DNA of 64,000 nt from Streptomyces filamentosus (GCF_014654895.1 NZ_BNBE01000002.1:496001-560000), one strand, 5' to 3'. Positions 7,536-16,120 are shown, numbered from the stretch's first letter. Notes: a model not told the origin generated them from the sequence alone. Made by a program: numbers and translations.

Positions 7536-8978
7536 ATGAAAGTCCGCTCGTGGCCGATCCGACCGGACCTTCGGCTCACCGCCCACGTGGTGGCCGGACG
7601 CTACCGGCTCGACGACCTGCTGGGCCGCGGCGGCGCCGCCGACGTGTACGGGGGCATGGACCTGCGCCTGCGGCGACCGGTCGCCGTGAAGGTGTTCCGC
7701 CCGGACGGTGCCGCCGACACGGAGGAGCGGTTCGACGGCGAGGGCCGGCTGCTGGCCCAGCTGCAGCACCCCGGTCTGATCACCGTGTACGACTGCGGCC
7801 GGGACGACGGAACGCCCTACCTGGTGATGGAACTGGTCAGGGGCACGACGCTGCGCCGGCGGATCGCGGCGGCCGCGCTGGCGCCCGCCGAGGCGTGCCG
7901 CATCGGAGCCGCGCTGTCCCGGGCGCTGGCCCATGTGCACGAGGCCGGAGTCGTCCACCGCGACGTCAAGCCCGCGAACATCCTGCTGGACGAGGCGGGC
8001 GTCCCCCGCCTGACGGACTTCGGCATCTCCCGGCTGCTCGGCACCCCGGCTCAGACCGCGACGGGCGCCCTGGTGGGCACCGCCGCGTACATGGCCCCGG
8101 AGCAGGTGCTGGGCCGGGGCGCCGGGCCGGCAGCGGACGTCTACAGCCTGGGACTGGTGCTCATGGAGTCGATCAAGGGTGAACTGGAGTACGACGGGGC
8201 GCCGCTGGAGGCTGCGATCGCCCGTCTGAGCCGTCCCCCGGTCATTCCGCCCGGCATACCACCGGCCCTCGCCGAAGTGCTGGAAGCCATGACCGCCGCG
8301 GACGAGAGCCGCCGACCGGACGCCCGGGCCTGTGGGCGCGCCTTGGCCGCCTTGGCATCGGAGGATCTCGCGGGAGCGGCCGAGCCGCCCACGGGATGCT
8401 CCGTGCTCGCGGCTTCGCCCATGAAGGGCGAGGACGGCGCCGGCGAGCGGGATCCGGACACGCTGAGGTCGAACGGGGCGGGCGCGGCAGTGGGGGCCGC
8501 CGGTGTCGGGGCCGCCGTCCCTGCACACGGCGAGCAGGTGCCCGCACGATCCTCCTCCGACCGGCCCGCCTCGCGCCGGGCCGGTCGGATCCTGGTGACC
8601 GCCGGTGCGGCACTGGCCGTCCTCGGCGTCGGACTGGCCGGTTCGGTGGGCGGGCCGCCCGCCGAGGCGGAGAACGCCGTGCCCGCTCCGTCGCGGCCCG
8701 ACACGACGGAGCCGGCCGCTCCGACCGCCTCGCCGGCTCCGCCGGCCGGAGCCGGAGCCGTCTCCGCGTCCGCGCAGCGGTCCCCCTCGGACACCGGGGA
8801 CCGGCGGGCCGTCGGCTCCGAGGGCGCTGCGGTCGACAGCGGGAAGCCGCCGGCTCCCGGCGTCTCGCAGCGGCAACGTGGCCGTGCGACCGGACCGGAA
8901 GCAGCCGGCCCGGGCCCCCGGAAGGGCGAGACGCGGCAGAAGAAGCCGAAGTCGTCCAAGGGCAGGCACGCGCGGTGA
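7536..8978 (+). CDS. eukaryotic-type Ser/Thr protein kinase with one membrane helix
   Basis: A 480-residue Hanks-type kinase. The catalytic domain (about 20-275) has the glycine loop GRGGAADVYG (30-39), ATP-binding Lys52, the catalytic loop HRDVKPANILL (Asp143) and DFG (161-163), plus GTAAYMAPEQ in the activation segment. A membrane helix (about 351-371) is followed by a Pro/Ala/Ser-rich tail ending in a Lys/Arg cluster. PASTA repeats are absent, so any extracytoplasmic sensing would use the low-complexity tail. The start ATG at 7536 follows GGGAG; a GTG three bases earlier is possible. Target proteins are unknown. Confidence 0.92.
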   Translation: MKVRSWPIRPDLRLTAHVVAGRYRLDDLLGRGGAADVYGGMDLRLRRPVAVKVFRPDGAADTEERFDGEGRLLAQLQHPGLITVYDCGRDDGTPYLVMELVRGTTLRRRIAAAALAPAEACRIGAALSRALAHVHEAGVVHRDVKPANILLDEAGVPRLTDFGISRLLGTPAQTATGALVGTAAYMAPEQVLGRGAGPAADVYSLGLVLMESIKGELEYDGAPLEAAIARLSRPPVIPPGIPPALAEVLEAMTAADESRRPDARACGRALAALASEDLAGAAEPPTGCSVLAASPMKGEDGAGERDPDTLRSNGAGAAVGAAGVGAAVPAHGEQVPARSSSDRPASRRAGRILVTAGAALAVLGVGLAGSVGGPPAEAENAVPAPSRPDTTEPAAPTASPAPPAGAGAVSASAQRSPSDTGDRRAVGSEGAAVDSGKPPAPGVSQRQRGRATGPEAAGPGPRKGETRQKKPKSSKGRHAR

Positions 8979-9251
8979 GACGGCCGCGACGCCCGGCGTC
9001 CACGCCGCCTGACGGAACATCGGGCGGTCGACTCGCCGACTGCCGGCCGGAGCGGTGGCGGTCGGGGCGCGGCAGGCTCTGAAGGAGCGGTGGTGTCATG
9101 CCGATCGGTGTACCCGCGAGGGGTCTGGACCCTGGATTTTGGACATGTGAGACGTGGATCTTGACGATCCGGGAGGCGGGCGAGCCCTCACCCGGTCCAC
9201 CCGGCCCCGCCGAGAGCCGGGCAGCCCCGCCCGGCAGGCACCGGAATCCGT

Positions 9252-9281
9252 GATCCCCGCGCCGGACAAGGCGCGGGGATC
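9252..9281. terminator. perfect 12-bp stem-loop
   Basis: GATCCCCGCGCC and GGCGCGGGGATC flank a 6-nt loop. It lies in the convergent gap after the kinase gene and after the cyclophilin gene, so it may serve either strand. Confidence 0.55.
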
Positions 9282-9610
9282 AGGAGTCGTACGACGACTG
9301 CCAGGCATGAGAACGGTCCGGCGCTGACACGCTGGTGCGTGATGGCTCGGAGATGCACGGTCCTGAGCCGGCGGCCTGTTCCGTGAGCGTCCGGTGGGGC
9401 AGGTCGAGCCGGGCCGCGGCCTGAAGCTGCCCCGTGTCCCAGGTGGGCGGCCGCCTGTTGCCGACCGGTCTCCCAGGCGGCAGCGGCCTGCCGCTCCCCC
9501 GCCGCCGCCTGCCGCTCGGCGGCTGCTCCGGCCCCGATGCCAGCGGACCCGACCTGTCCCCCGTCCATGCTGTTCCCGCCCTGCAACCGGTACCGCTGGA
9601 CCAAGGACAC

Positions 9611-9641
9611 GCCTCCGTGGCCCTTTGCGGACCACGGAGGC
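9611..9641. terminator. 10-bp stem-loop
   Basis: GCCTCCGTGG pairs with CCACGGAGGC across 11 nt. It lies about 200 bp downstream of the cyclophilin stop and is a terminator candidate for that minus-strand gene. Confidence 0.45.
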
Positions 9642-9844
9642 GGACACGGAACCGAGGGGCAGACGCAGCTGAACCGGATCAGGGACCCGGGCCCGCTGTC
9701 GACCCGGGCGACGCGAAGGCGACGCGAAGGCGACGCGACCGATCCGGCTCCGCGAAGGGCCGGGGGACCCACTGGGTCTTCGAGTGTCGCCACGCCCCCC
9801 ACGCCGCCGGGCACGCTCGTCGTGGACGCGGCGACAGAGGTGCG

Positions 9845-10570
9845 TCAGTGCCGGCAGGACGGCCGGACGTGGAGCAGCTCGGTCCGCAGTGCGGGTGTGC
9901 CGTCGACCGGTGCCGGGTTCTCCGCGGTCGGCTCGATGCCTCCGGCGGCGACCTTGTCGAGTGTCGCCAGACCGGCGGGGCCGACCGTGCCGAACACCGT
10001 GTAGTTCGGTCGCAGTGCGGAGTCGCCGTAGACGACGAAGAACTGCGAGCCGTTCGTGTTCGGGCCGGCGTTGGCCATCGCCAGCAGGCCGCGTCCGTAG
10101 AGCCGTCGCGCGCCCGTGGGATCGGTGGCTGCGGGCGGCAGGTCCACCGGCAGTTCGTCCTTGTACTTGTACCCGGGCCCGCCCTCACCGGTGCCGGTCG
10201 GGTCGCCGCACTGCAGGACCTTCAGCGTCGGATACGCCGTCAGGCGGTGGCACACCGTGCGGTCGTAGAAACCGTGCCGTGCCAGGTGCAGGAAACTCTG
10301 GACCGTGCACGGCGCCTTGGCCCGGTCCAAGCGCAGCGGTAGCGGGCCCTGACTGGTCGGAACGGCCAAGTCGACCGTGCCGCGATCAGGGGTGCGCCGT
10401 GGGTCGGGCGGCAGCGGAACACGGCGCGCCGGCGGCTCGTCCGGGGTCTGGCTGTACTGGCAAGGACCGTGCGTGGTGCGCGGCGGAGCACTGTCGGAAG
10501 CGGTGGCGACACTCCCTCCGGACACCACCAACGCCGCGGCCGCGCATGCACTGATCAGTGCTCGTCTCAT
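9845..10570 (-). CDS. secreted cyclophilin-type peptidyl-prolyl isomerase
   Basis: A 241-residue protein with a Sec signal peptide (MRRALISACAAAALVVSGG, likely cleavage near ATA-SDS). The cyclophilin core follows: APCTVQSFLHLARHGFYDRT, then a GTGEGGPGYKY loop, and ANAGPNTNGSQFF, the active-site signature. Such enzymes speed folding of exported proteins. Four cysteines suggest disulfides outside the cell. The start at 10570 follows GGGAGG. Its length and signal match the streptomycete secreted cyclophilins. Confidence 0.9.
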   Translation of the reverse strand: MRRALISACAAAALVVSGGSVATASDSAPPRTTHGPCQYSQTPDEPPARRVPLPPDPRRTPDRGTVDLAVPTSQGPLPLRLDRAKAPCTVQSFLHLARHGFYDRTVCHRLTAYPTLKVLQCGDPTGTGEGGPGYKYKDELPVDLPPAATDPTGARRLYGRGLLAMANAGPNTNGSQFFVVYGDSALRPNYTVFGTVGPAGLATLDKVAAGGIEPTAENPAPVDGTPALRTELLHVRPSCRH

Positions 10571-10891
10571 CTTGCACGCCTCCCGATGATCTCCAGGTCT
10601 TGGAGCGGTCGCAGTCTAGGGCGTGATGTGACCCGCGGGAGTGGGATTTCCGGCCGCGCCGGCCCATCCTGCGGACCGCGGCCGACGAACTGCCCGCCAC
10701 CGGCCTCACTGCGCCACGAGGGATTGCCCACGAGTTGCAGGGTCTCGGATGTCGTGTCCGGATGTCACGGTCGATGTCGCACGGATACCGGATCCGATGT
10801 CGCGGTGCGGCCCCGTGGCGCTGTACCGCGGAAGTGGCGCGATGAGTTTCCGGCGGTCGTGTGGTCTACCCGTGGAGGAAGGGAGCACACC
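10571..10891. other. divergent promoter region, 321 bp
   Basis: It lies between the secreted cyclophilin (minus) and the RibD-C protein (plus). No clear operator or promoter consensus was identified. Confidence 0.45.
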
Positions 10892-11497
10892 ATGCGCGAG
10901 ATCATCGTCTGCACGTTCCTGACGCTCGACGGCGTCATGCAGGCACCGGGCGGTCCGGACGAGGACGCGGAGAGCGGCTTCCGGCACGGCGGCTGGCAGA
11001 AGCCGGTGGACGACGACGAGGTCGGCGCGGCCGTCGCCGGCTGGTACGAGCACTCCGACGCGATGTTGCTCGGGCGCAAGACGTACGAGATCTTCGCGTC
11101 GTACTGGCCGACGGCCGATCCTGACAACCCGTTCACCGAGCGGATGAACAGCATGCACAAGTACGTGGCGTCTCGGACCCTGACGTCCGTCCAGTGGCAG
11201 AACTCCACGCTCCTGGAGGGCGACACCGTCGATGCCGTACGGGCGCTGAAGGCGTCCGACGGCGGCAGCGTCAACGTCGTCGGCAGCGGCGACCTCGCCC
11301 AGACCCTCATGCGGCACGGCCTGGTCGACGAGTACAGGCTGACCATCCACCCGGTGATCATCGGTACGGGCAAGCGGCTGTTCGCCGATGGTGCGATCCC
11401 GACGGCGCTGGAGCCGGTCAGCGTCTCGACGACGAAGGGCGGCACCGTGGTCGGTGTCTATCGGCCGACCGGCCGACCCAGCTACGACAGCTACTGA
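10892..11497 (+). CDS. RibD C-terminal/dihydrofolate-reductase-like protein
   Basis: A 201-residue stand-alone RibD_C domain (COG0262 type). It starts MREIIVCTFLTLDGVMQAPGG and continues with AMLLGRKTYEIF, VVGSGDLAQTLMRHGLVDEY and LTIHPVIIGTGKRLF, all typical for the fold. Family members are NAD(P)H-dependent reductases; stand-alone versions like this one rarely have a proven substrate. The ribosome site GAGGAAGGGA lies just upstream of 10892. It is monocistronic, ended by the stem-loop at 11556-11590. Confidence 0.9.
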   Translation: MREIIVCTFLTLDGVMQAPGGPDEDAESGFRHGGWQKPVDDDEVGAAVAGWYEHSDAMLLGRKTYEIFASYWPTADPDNPFTERMNSMHKYVASRTLTSVQWQNSTLLEGDTVDAVRALKASDGGSVNVVGSGDLAQTLMRHGLVDEYRLTIHPVIIGTGKRLFADGAIPTALEPVSVSTTKGGTVVGVYRPTGRPSYDSY

Positions 11498-11555
11498 GGG
11501 TGGTTGCCGCGGAGCGCCGCGTCGCCCCTCCGTGAACGTGGTCCCCCGAGGTGGT

Positions 11556-11590
11556 GGGTGGGGCCCGCGCTCCGGCCGCGGGCCCCACCC
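11556..11590 (+). terminator. perfect 14-bp stem-loop after the RibD-C gene
   Basis: GGGTGGGGCCCGCG and CGCGGGCCCCACCC flank a 7-nt loop, about 60 bp after the stop codon. There is no T-run, as usual in this genus. Confidence 0.65.
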
Positions 11591-11788
11591 GCCTGGCGAT
11601 CCGGCCCGCCCCGCGACTCGATGGATCACCGAGCGGGGCGGAAGCCGGTCCCCGCTTGTGCGGGGGGCCGCGCACCGTACGCGAGTGAGTGCCCTCGACG
11701 AGGCTGACCAAGATCCGGGCCGTACGCGGACCGGCCGCCTCCAGCTTGGCCGAGTCGCGGCCGTCTCCTCTGGTCAGCAGCCACACCG

Positions 11789-11945
11789 GTGGCCGTGCAC
11801 GACCGCACCAACCTCACCGTGCGGCAGCAGGCGCCGCTGTTCGGTGTCTCGCCTGCCGCGGCCCTCCGGGTCGCCCAGCGGCTCCGTCCACCGCCGGCGC
11901 TCGGGCGGGCTCCGCCGCCGGTGGCGGACCGGGGCGCGGGCGGAG
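11789..11945 (+). pseudogene. N-terminal fragment of an IS5-type DDE transposase
   Basis: The frame reads VHDRTNLTVRQQAPLFGVSP, then RVAQRLRPPPAL and RAPPPVADRG. This is the helix-turn-helix region of streptomycete IS5-family transposases (pattern RTNLTxRQLAxLFGxSxxxxxRVIxxLxPxLAL). The catalytic DDE domain is missing and no terminal inverted repeats are visible. It ends just upstream of the AI-2E-type permease. Recognition is from memory of the family. Confidence 0.6.
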
Positions 11946-11976
11946 GGGCCGCCCGGACGGCTCTAGGGTGATCGGC

Positions 11977-13125
11977 ATGTCTGCCTCTCTCAGTCCTGCG
12001 AGAACCCGTGCCGCACTGCGCGCCTCGGCCCGCATATCGGCGGAGCTGCTGCTGGTCCTCTTGGGCACCGCAGTGGTGATCTGGCTGCTCGGCCGGATGT
12101 GGTCGATCGTGTGGCCGCTCGTCATCGGCCTGCTGATCACCACGCTGACCTGGCCCTCCGCCCGCTTCCTGCGCCGCCGCGGCTGGCCGCCGGCACTCGC
12201 CGCCTCGGTGGTCACCGTCCTCTTCCTCGTCGTCACCGCCGGCGCCGTCGCGCTCATCGCCGTACCGGTCGCCTCGCAGTCCGGCGAGTTGACCGACGGG
12301 GTCGTCGAGGGCATCCAGCACCTGCGCGAATGGGCAGCGGGTCCGCCGCTGAACATCGGCGACGACCAGATCACCAGCACCCTGGACACCGCCACCGACC
12401 GCCTCCAGAACAGCGTCGGCTCCATGCTGACGACGCTCGCCACCGGCGTCGGCACGGTCGTCGACGGCGTCGTCACGGCCGTGCTCGCGCTCTTCCTGAT
12501 GTTCTTCTTCCTCAAGGACGGGCCGCGCTTCCTGCCCTGGCTCGCCCGTCAGCTCCCCGGCCGCCTCGCCACCGACGCCACCACGATCGCCGAACGCGGC
12601 TGGGACACCCTCGGCGCCTTCGTCCGCTCCCAGGCGGCGGTCGGTCTCCTCGACGCCGTCCTCATCGGCATCGGCCTGTGGGTGCTGGACGTCCCCCTCG
12701 TCCTGCCGCTCGCCGTGCTCACCTTCGTCAGCGCCTTCGTGCCGATCGTCGGCGCGCTGTTCGCCGGGTTCGTCGCCGTGCTCATCGCCCTGGTCTCCAA
12801 CGGCCTGACCGACGCCCTGATCGTGCTCGCCGTCATCGTGGTGGTGCAGCAGCTGGAGGGAAACGTCTTCCAGCCCATCATCCAGAGCCGCGGGCTCGGT
12901 CTGCACGCCGCCGTCGTCCTGCTCGCCGTCACCCTCGGGGGCAGCCTGGCCGGCATCGTCGGCAGCCTCCTCGCCGTACCCGTCGCCGCGCTCATCGCGG
13001 TGGTGTGGGGGTACGTGCGCGAGCAGTTGTCGGAACCGCCGCACCACGACCCCGACGGGGTTACGGAGCCGGGCACCGGCGGCGGCCCCGAGGCCGTCGC
13101 CCCGGCCGTGACCACGGCGTCCTGA
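11977..13125 (+). CDS. AI-2E/TqsA/PerM-family transporter
   Basis: A 382-residue polytopic membrane protein. It has paired N-terminal helices (LLLVLLGTAVVIWLLG, VWPLVIGLLITTLTWP), a central soluble loop (about 105-150) and a C-terminal block with the family-typical VVVQQLEGNVFQPIIQSR and LLAVTLGGSLAGIVGSLLAVP. Members export autoinducer-2 or act as Na+/H+ antiporters; here the substrate is unknown. ATG 11977 follows AGGGTG; an in-frame GTG nine bases earlier is an alternative. Confidence 0.9.
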   Translation: MSASLSPARTRAALRASARISAELLLVLLGTAVVIWLLGRMWSIVWPLVIGLLITTLTWPSARFLRRRGWPPALAASVVTVLFLVVTAGAVALIAVPVASQSGELTDGVVEGIQHLREWAAGPPLNIGDDQITSTLDTATDRLQNSVGSMLTTLATGVGTVVDGVVTAVLALFLMFFFLKDGPRFLPWLARQLPGRLATDATTIAERGWDTLGAFVRSQAAVGLLDAVLIGIGLWVLDVPLVLPLAVLTFVSAFVPIVGALFAGFVAVLIALVSNGLTDALIVLAVIVVVQQLEGNVFQPIIQSRGLGLHAAVVLLAVTLGGSLAGIVGSLLAVPVAALIAVVWGYVREQLSEPPHHDPDGVTEPGTGGGPEAVAPAVTTAS

Positions 13126-13526
13126 GCGGGCCGACGCCCGGCGCGTACCACGTGCCGAGCGATGCGGGTACGCGGCGGATGCCCTCCGCTCCCCGGGCGT
13201 CGCCCGGACGTCACTGATGCTCCCCGTCACTTCCAGGGGGCGGGGCGGACTGGCCACCGGTCGCGGGACGGTGCCGCGGCGGGAAGGTCGCCGTCCGGCC
13301 GGCCTTCGGAGGGTCTCCCCCGGCCGGGAGGAGGAGAGGGGTTCTCTCTCCGTGGGCGCTGCCGCCGGGCGGGAGGCCCTGCGGGCGCGCGAGTGCTGCC
13401 GTCCTCTCCGTGTGCCCGGGGACCCGCGGGCTGTCCGCGGACATGCGGCGGCCCGCACGCCCCGCGGAAGGGGCGAGCGGGCCGACTGTTCGCTCATCGG
13501 GGCGCCTCGAACCCGAAGGAGGACCT
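13126..13526. other. convergent intergenic region, 401 bp
   Basis: It lies between the AI-2E-type gene (plus) and the CsbD gene (minus). GC-rich, with several short palindromes, but no gene or clear terminator is supported. Confidence 0.45.
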
Positions 13527-13727
13527 TCAGGGGTTCCGGCGGCCTCGGAGGGAGTCCTTGACGCCCTTGGCCTGTTCCTCCGCCTTGCCCGCGGCCTCTC
13601 GCGCCTTGCCCTTGGCCTGGTCGGTCTTGCCCTCGGCCCGCATCCGCTCGTTGCCGGTCGCCTTGCCGACGGCCTCCTTGGCCTTGCCCTTGGCCTGCTC
13701 CATCTTGCCCTTGGCCTTGTCCGCCAT
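13527..13727 (-). CDS. CsbD-like small stress protein
   Basis: A 66-residue, highly charged, Ala/Gly/Lys-rich helical protein starting MADKAKGKMEQAKGKAKEAV. This is the repeated K-G-K/A-x-E-A pattern of CsbD (general-stress, sigma-B-type regulons in Gram-positives). Function is unknown; such proteins behave like hydrophilins. The ATG at 13727 has AAGGAG nine bases upstream. An upstream in-frame ATG (13754) would add nine residues but has no ribosome site. Confidence 0.88.
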   Translation of the reverse strand: MADKAKGKMEQAKGKAKEAVGKATGNERMRAEGKTDQAKGKAREAAGKAEEQAKGVKDSLRGRRNP

Positions 13728-13833
13728 GGGTCGACTCCTTTCCGGGATGAACATTCACCCACAAATTAGGGCAGATGTGGGGTTTCTGCTCATCGAGTCG
13801 AGGAGGCGGCCCTGGGGCGGGGAGCAGGTGTGC

Positions 13834-14301
13834 ATGCAGACTTTCCTTCCGTACGAGAGTTTCTCCGCCTCCGCCGCCGTGCTGGACCCGAAGCGCCTGG
13901 GGAAACAGCGCGTCGAGGCGCTGCAGGTGTTCCGGGGGCTGACCGTGCCGACGTACGGGTGGCGGCGGCACCCGGCGGTGCGGATGTGGGCCGGGTACGA
14001 GGAGGCGCTGGTGCGGTACGGGCTGGACGTCTGCGCCGTGTGGACCGGGCAGGGGTGGGCCGACACCTGCGCGGTGACCCTGCTGGACGACTACCGCGCC
14101 TGGCGGCCCCCGGGCACGGTGCGCGAGCAGGCCGAGCTCGCACGGGCGGGCGAGCTGCCGCCGTGGCTGGGGAACCCGGCGTTTCACCGCAGTCACCGTT
14201 CGGCGCTGGTGCGCAAGGACCCGGCGCACTACCGGGGCCGTTTCCCCGACGTACCGGACGATCTCCCGTACGTGTGGCCCTCGTCCGACCGGAAGGGGTG
14301 A
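13834..14301 (+). CDS. MSMEG_6728-family protein (pyrimidine-dimer glycosylase-like)
   Basis: A 155-residue protein starting MQTFLPYESFSASAAVLDPK, then RLGKQRVEALQVFRGL and HPAVRMWAGYEEALVRYG. This matches the actinobacterial MSMEG_6728 family, which is related in pattern to T4-endonuclease-V-like pyrimidine dimer DNA glycosylases. If that relation holds, it would remove UV damage by base excision. The start follows a GGAG site. It lies 60 bp upstream of a spore-photoproduct-lyase-like gene on the same strand, which supports a UV-repair role. Activity is inferred, not shown by a known catalytic residue. Confidence 0.8.
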   Translation: MQTFLPYESFSASAAVLDPKRLGKQRVEALQVFRGLTVPTYGWRRHPAVRMWAGYEEALVRYGLDVCAVWTGQGWADTCAVTLLDDYRAWRPPGTVREQAELARAGELPPWLGNPAFHRSHRSALVRKDPAHYRGRFPDVPDDLPYVWPSSDRKG

Positions 14302-14361
14302 CGGGCGGGGCTCGTAGACTGGGGCGAAGACATCGGAATCGGAATCGGCGGCGGAGCGGGT

Positions 14362-15540
14362 ATGGGGCGGCCTCAGGAGACGGACGGGGAGGCCGAAGGG
14401 CTGTTCGGGGTGGCGGAGCTCGTCGCCGCGTCCGCGCCGGCCGGGGCGCGCGAGGGGCGGGCGTTCCGGGACGGGCCCGAGGCCGCGCGGCTGCTGCGGG
14501 TGGCGGAGATCCACGCGGAACCGGGCGCCGCGGCGTCCTGGCGGGGGCGGCAGATCATCGCGCGGTTCCCCGGTGCCCGGCTCGTCGAGACCGGCTCCCA
14601 CTGGCGCATCCCGCACCTGCACGGCAACGAGGGGAACGTCGAGCACTGGGTGCGGGTGAAGCGGGAGACGCTCGTCCTCGGCGAGCGCTCCTCCCTCACC
14701 GTCCGCCCCAACGGCCGCTCCGCCGACTGGATCGCCCCCGGGCTGTCCAACGGCTGCGCCATGGCCTGCGCGTACTGCTACGTACCGCGCCGCAAGGGCT
14801 TCGCCAACCCCATCACCGTCTTCACCAACGTCGAACGGGTCCTGGCCGCGATCGGCCGGCACGTCGCCGCGACCGGACCGAAGAAGGAACCCAACCAGTG
14901 CGACGAGCGGGCGTGGGTGTACGACGTCGGCGAGAACGGAGACTGCGCGGTCGACGACCTGATCAGCGACAACACCGCCGACCTCGTCCACGCCTTCCGT
15001 CGCTGGCCCACCGCCAAGGCGTCCTTCGCGACCAAGTTCGTCAACCCCGACCTGCTGCGGCTCGCCCCCCGCGGGCGCACCCGGATCCGCTTCTCCCTCA
15101 TGCCGCCGGACGACTCCCGGCTCCTCGACATCCGCACCAGCCCCGTTCCCGCCCGCCTGGAGGCCGCCGGCGACTTCCTGGACGCCGGGTACGAAGTGCA
15201 CTTCAACCTGTCGCCGGTGGTCGTCCGGCCCGGGTGGCGGAACGCCTGGGGCGAGCTGCTGCGGATGATGGACGACGTGCTCCCGCGGCGGGTGAAGGAA
15301 CAGGCCGCGGCGGAGATCATCATGCTCACCCACAACGAGGACCTGCACGGGGTCAACCTCGGCTGGCACCCGCGCGCCGAGGACGTCCTGTGGCAGCCGG
15401 CCCTCCAGCAGCCCAAGAGGTCGCAGAACGGCGCGCTGAACGTCCGCTATCGCACCCCGGTCAAACACGAGGCCGTCGAGGCGCTGACCGGCATGATCGC
15501 GGAACGGACGCCGTGGCTGCGGGTGCGCTACGCCTTCTGA
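14362..15540 (+). CDS. spore-photoproduct-lyase-family radical SAM protein
   Basis: A 392-residue radical SAM enzyme. The [4Fe-4S] motif C-x3-C-x2-C is CAMACAYC (Cys132, 136, 139), preceded by WIAPGLSNG. The following KKEPNQCDERAWVYDVGENGD insert and FATKFVNPDLL are typical of the actinobacterial SPL-family branch. Bacillus SplB repairs the spore photoproduct (a thymine dimer) by 5'-deoxyadenosyl radical chemistry. Streptomycete spores are not endospores, so the substrate may differ. The gene is downstream of the MSMEG_6728-type gene. Confidence 0.88.
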   Translation: MGRPQETDGEAEGLFGVAELVAASAPAGAREGRAFRDGPEAARLLRVAEIHAEPGAAASWRGRQIIARFPGARLVETGSHWRIPHLHGNEGNVEHWVRVKRETLVLGERSSLTVRPNGRSADWIAPGLSNGCAMACAYCYVPRRKGFANPITVFTNVERVLAAIGRHVAATGPKKEPNQCDERAWVYDVGENGDCAVDDLISDNTADLVHAFRRWPTAKASFATKFVNPDLLRLAPRGRTRIRFSLMPPDDSRLLDIRTSPVPARLEAAGDFLDAGYEVHFNLSPVVVRPGWRNAWGELLRMMDDVLPRRVKEQAAAEIIMLTHNEDLHGVNLGWHPRAEDVLWQPALQQPKRSQNGALNVRYRTPVKHEAVEALTGMIAERTPWLRVRYAF

Positions 15541-15944
15541 CGAACTCGTGCGCGGCAGGCGGTGAGACGTCGAGCCCGGGATGGCCGGTCATGGCCGGGT
15601 GGTGGTGGCGCGGCTCGTGCGGTGACCGTCGGCAATCGCCGGATCGCGGGCCTGTCGTCCTGCTGGTTCGCAGTTGACCGCCCCACCGTAGGCCGGCTGC
15701 CAGGCACCGCCGGCCGGCTGCCAGGGCCTCGGCGCCCAGAGCGGCGGACGCGTGGGGACGCCATCGCACCGCACGTTCGAGAAGGGCGCCCCGGACGGGC
15801 ACGAGGAGACGTACGAGCAGCAGCGCAGGGCGCGCTCCTCGCGCCGCATCCGGGGCGAGCACGGCATCGCCCACGGGGATCCGTCCGGCACGGCCGTCCG
15901 GGCGACGCTCCGGCCGGCCCGGGCGGGGAGCAGGAAGTCACGTC
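15541..15944. other. 404-bp region without a supported gene
   Basis: It follows the SPL-like gene and precedes the Met-leader promoter. Open frames on both strands are compositionally biased and unrecognised. Confidence 0.5.
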
Positions 15945-15990
15945 CACCATGTGGAAAGGTGCTGGAGCTGGTTCCACCTGGTGCTAGCGT
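15945..15990 (+). promoter_or_regulatory. promoter and inverted-repeat operator candidate of the SAM-hydrolase transcript
   Basis: TAGCGT (15985-15990) fits TANNNT and lies seven bases before the leader-peptide ATG, implying a leaderless transcript. An inverted repeat, CACCATGTGGA (15945-15955) and TCCACCTGGTG (15973-15983), matches at 10 of 11 positions and spans the expected -35 area. It could bind a regulator. No good -35 hexamer is seen, which fits activator dependence. This is inference. Confidence 0.45.
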
Positions 15991-15997
15991 GCACCCC

Positions 15998-16063
15998 ATG
16001 CAGCACACCGACGCCCTCGCCATGATGCGAATGATGCCCCCGCCCCCGGAGGCGCTTCGCTAG
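15998..16063 (+). CDS. Met-rich leader peptide (21 aa)
   Basis: A short open frame with no ribosome site that starts where transcription is expected to start. It carries Met codons at positions 9, 10, 12 and 13, followed directly by four prolines (MMRMMPPPP), and ends at TAG inside the palindrome GCTTCGCTAGCGAAGC. An intrinsic terminator lies 28 bases later, ahead of the SAM-hydrolase-type gene. The arrangement is that of a ribosome-mediated attenuator sensing methionine or proline-tract translation. That it is translated is inferred. Confidence 0.6.
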   Translation: MQHTDALAMMRMMPPPPEALR

Positions 16064-16068
16064 CGAAG
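16053..16068 (+). promoter_or_regulatory. perfect palindrome spanning the leader stop codon
   Basis: GCTTCGCTAGCGAAGC can form a hairpin that contains the leader TAG. It sits between CCGGAGG (16046-16052) and CCTCCGG (16095-16101), which can pair with each other and break the terminator. It is a plausible pause or antiterminator-closing element. Confidence 0.45.
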
Positions 16069-16090
16069 CCGTGTGCGCGCAGGACGCGAC

Positions 16091-16120
16091 GGACCCTCCG
16101 GAAACGGAGGGTCCGTTTTT
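16091..16120 (+). terminator. intrinsic terminator/attenuator upstream of the SAM-hydrolase gene
   Basis: A perfect 10-bp stem (GGACCCTCCG/CGGAGGGTCC) with a GAAA tetraloop is followed by GTTTTT. This is unusually canonical for Streptomyces. It ends 93 bases before the next start codon, so it must be bypassed for expression of the downstream gene. Confidence 0.8.

Larger units (their letters stand above)
8979..9844. other. 866-bp region without a supported gene
   Basis: The longest gene-poor stretch of the left half lies between the kinase and the cyclophilin 3' end. It holds two stem-loops (9252-9281, 9611-9641) and a short tandem repeat of GACGCGAAGGC near 9710-9733. The overlapping open frames have no recognisable product. 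Confidence 0.5.

Noticed and set aside
9710..9733. Tandem copies of GACGCGAAGGC
   Set aside because: Only about two copies, without flanking features; not evidence for a functional repeat or CRISPR array.
9188..9814. Minus-strand open frame containing the repeated ERQAAAGERQAAAA segment
   Set aside because: The repeat comes from a GC-rich simple sequence; the start lacks a good ribosome site and the frame has two terminator-like stem-loops inside.
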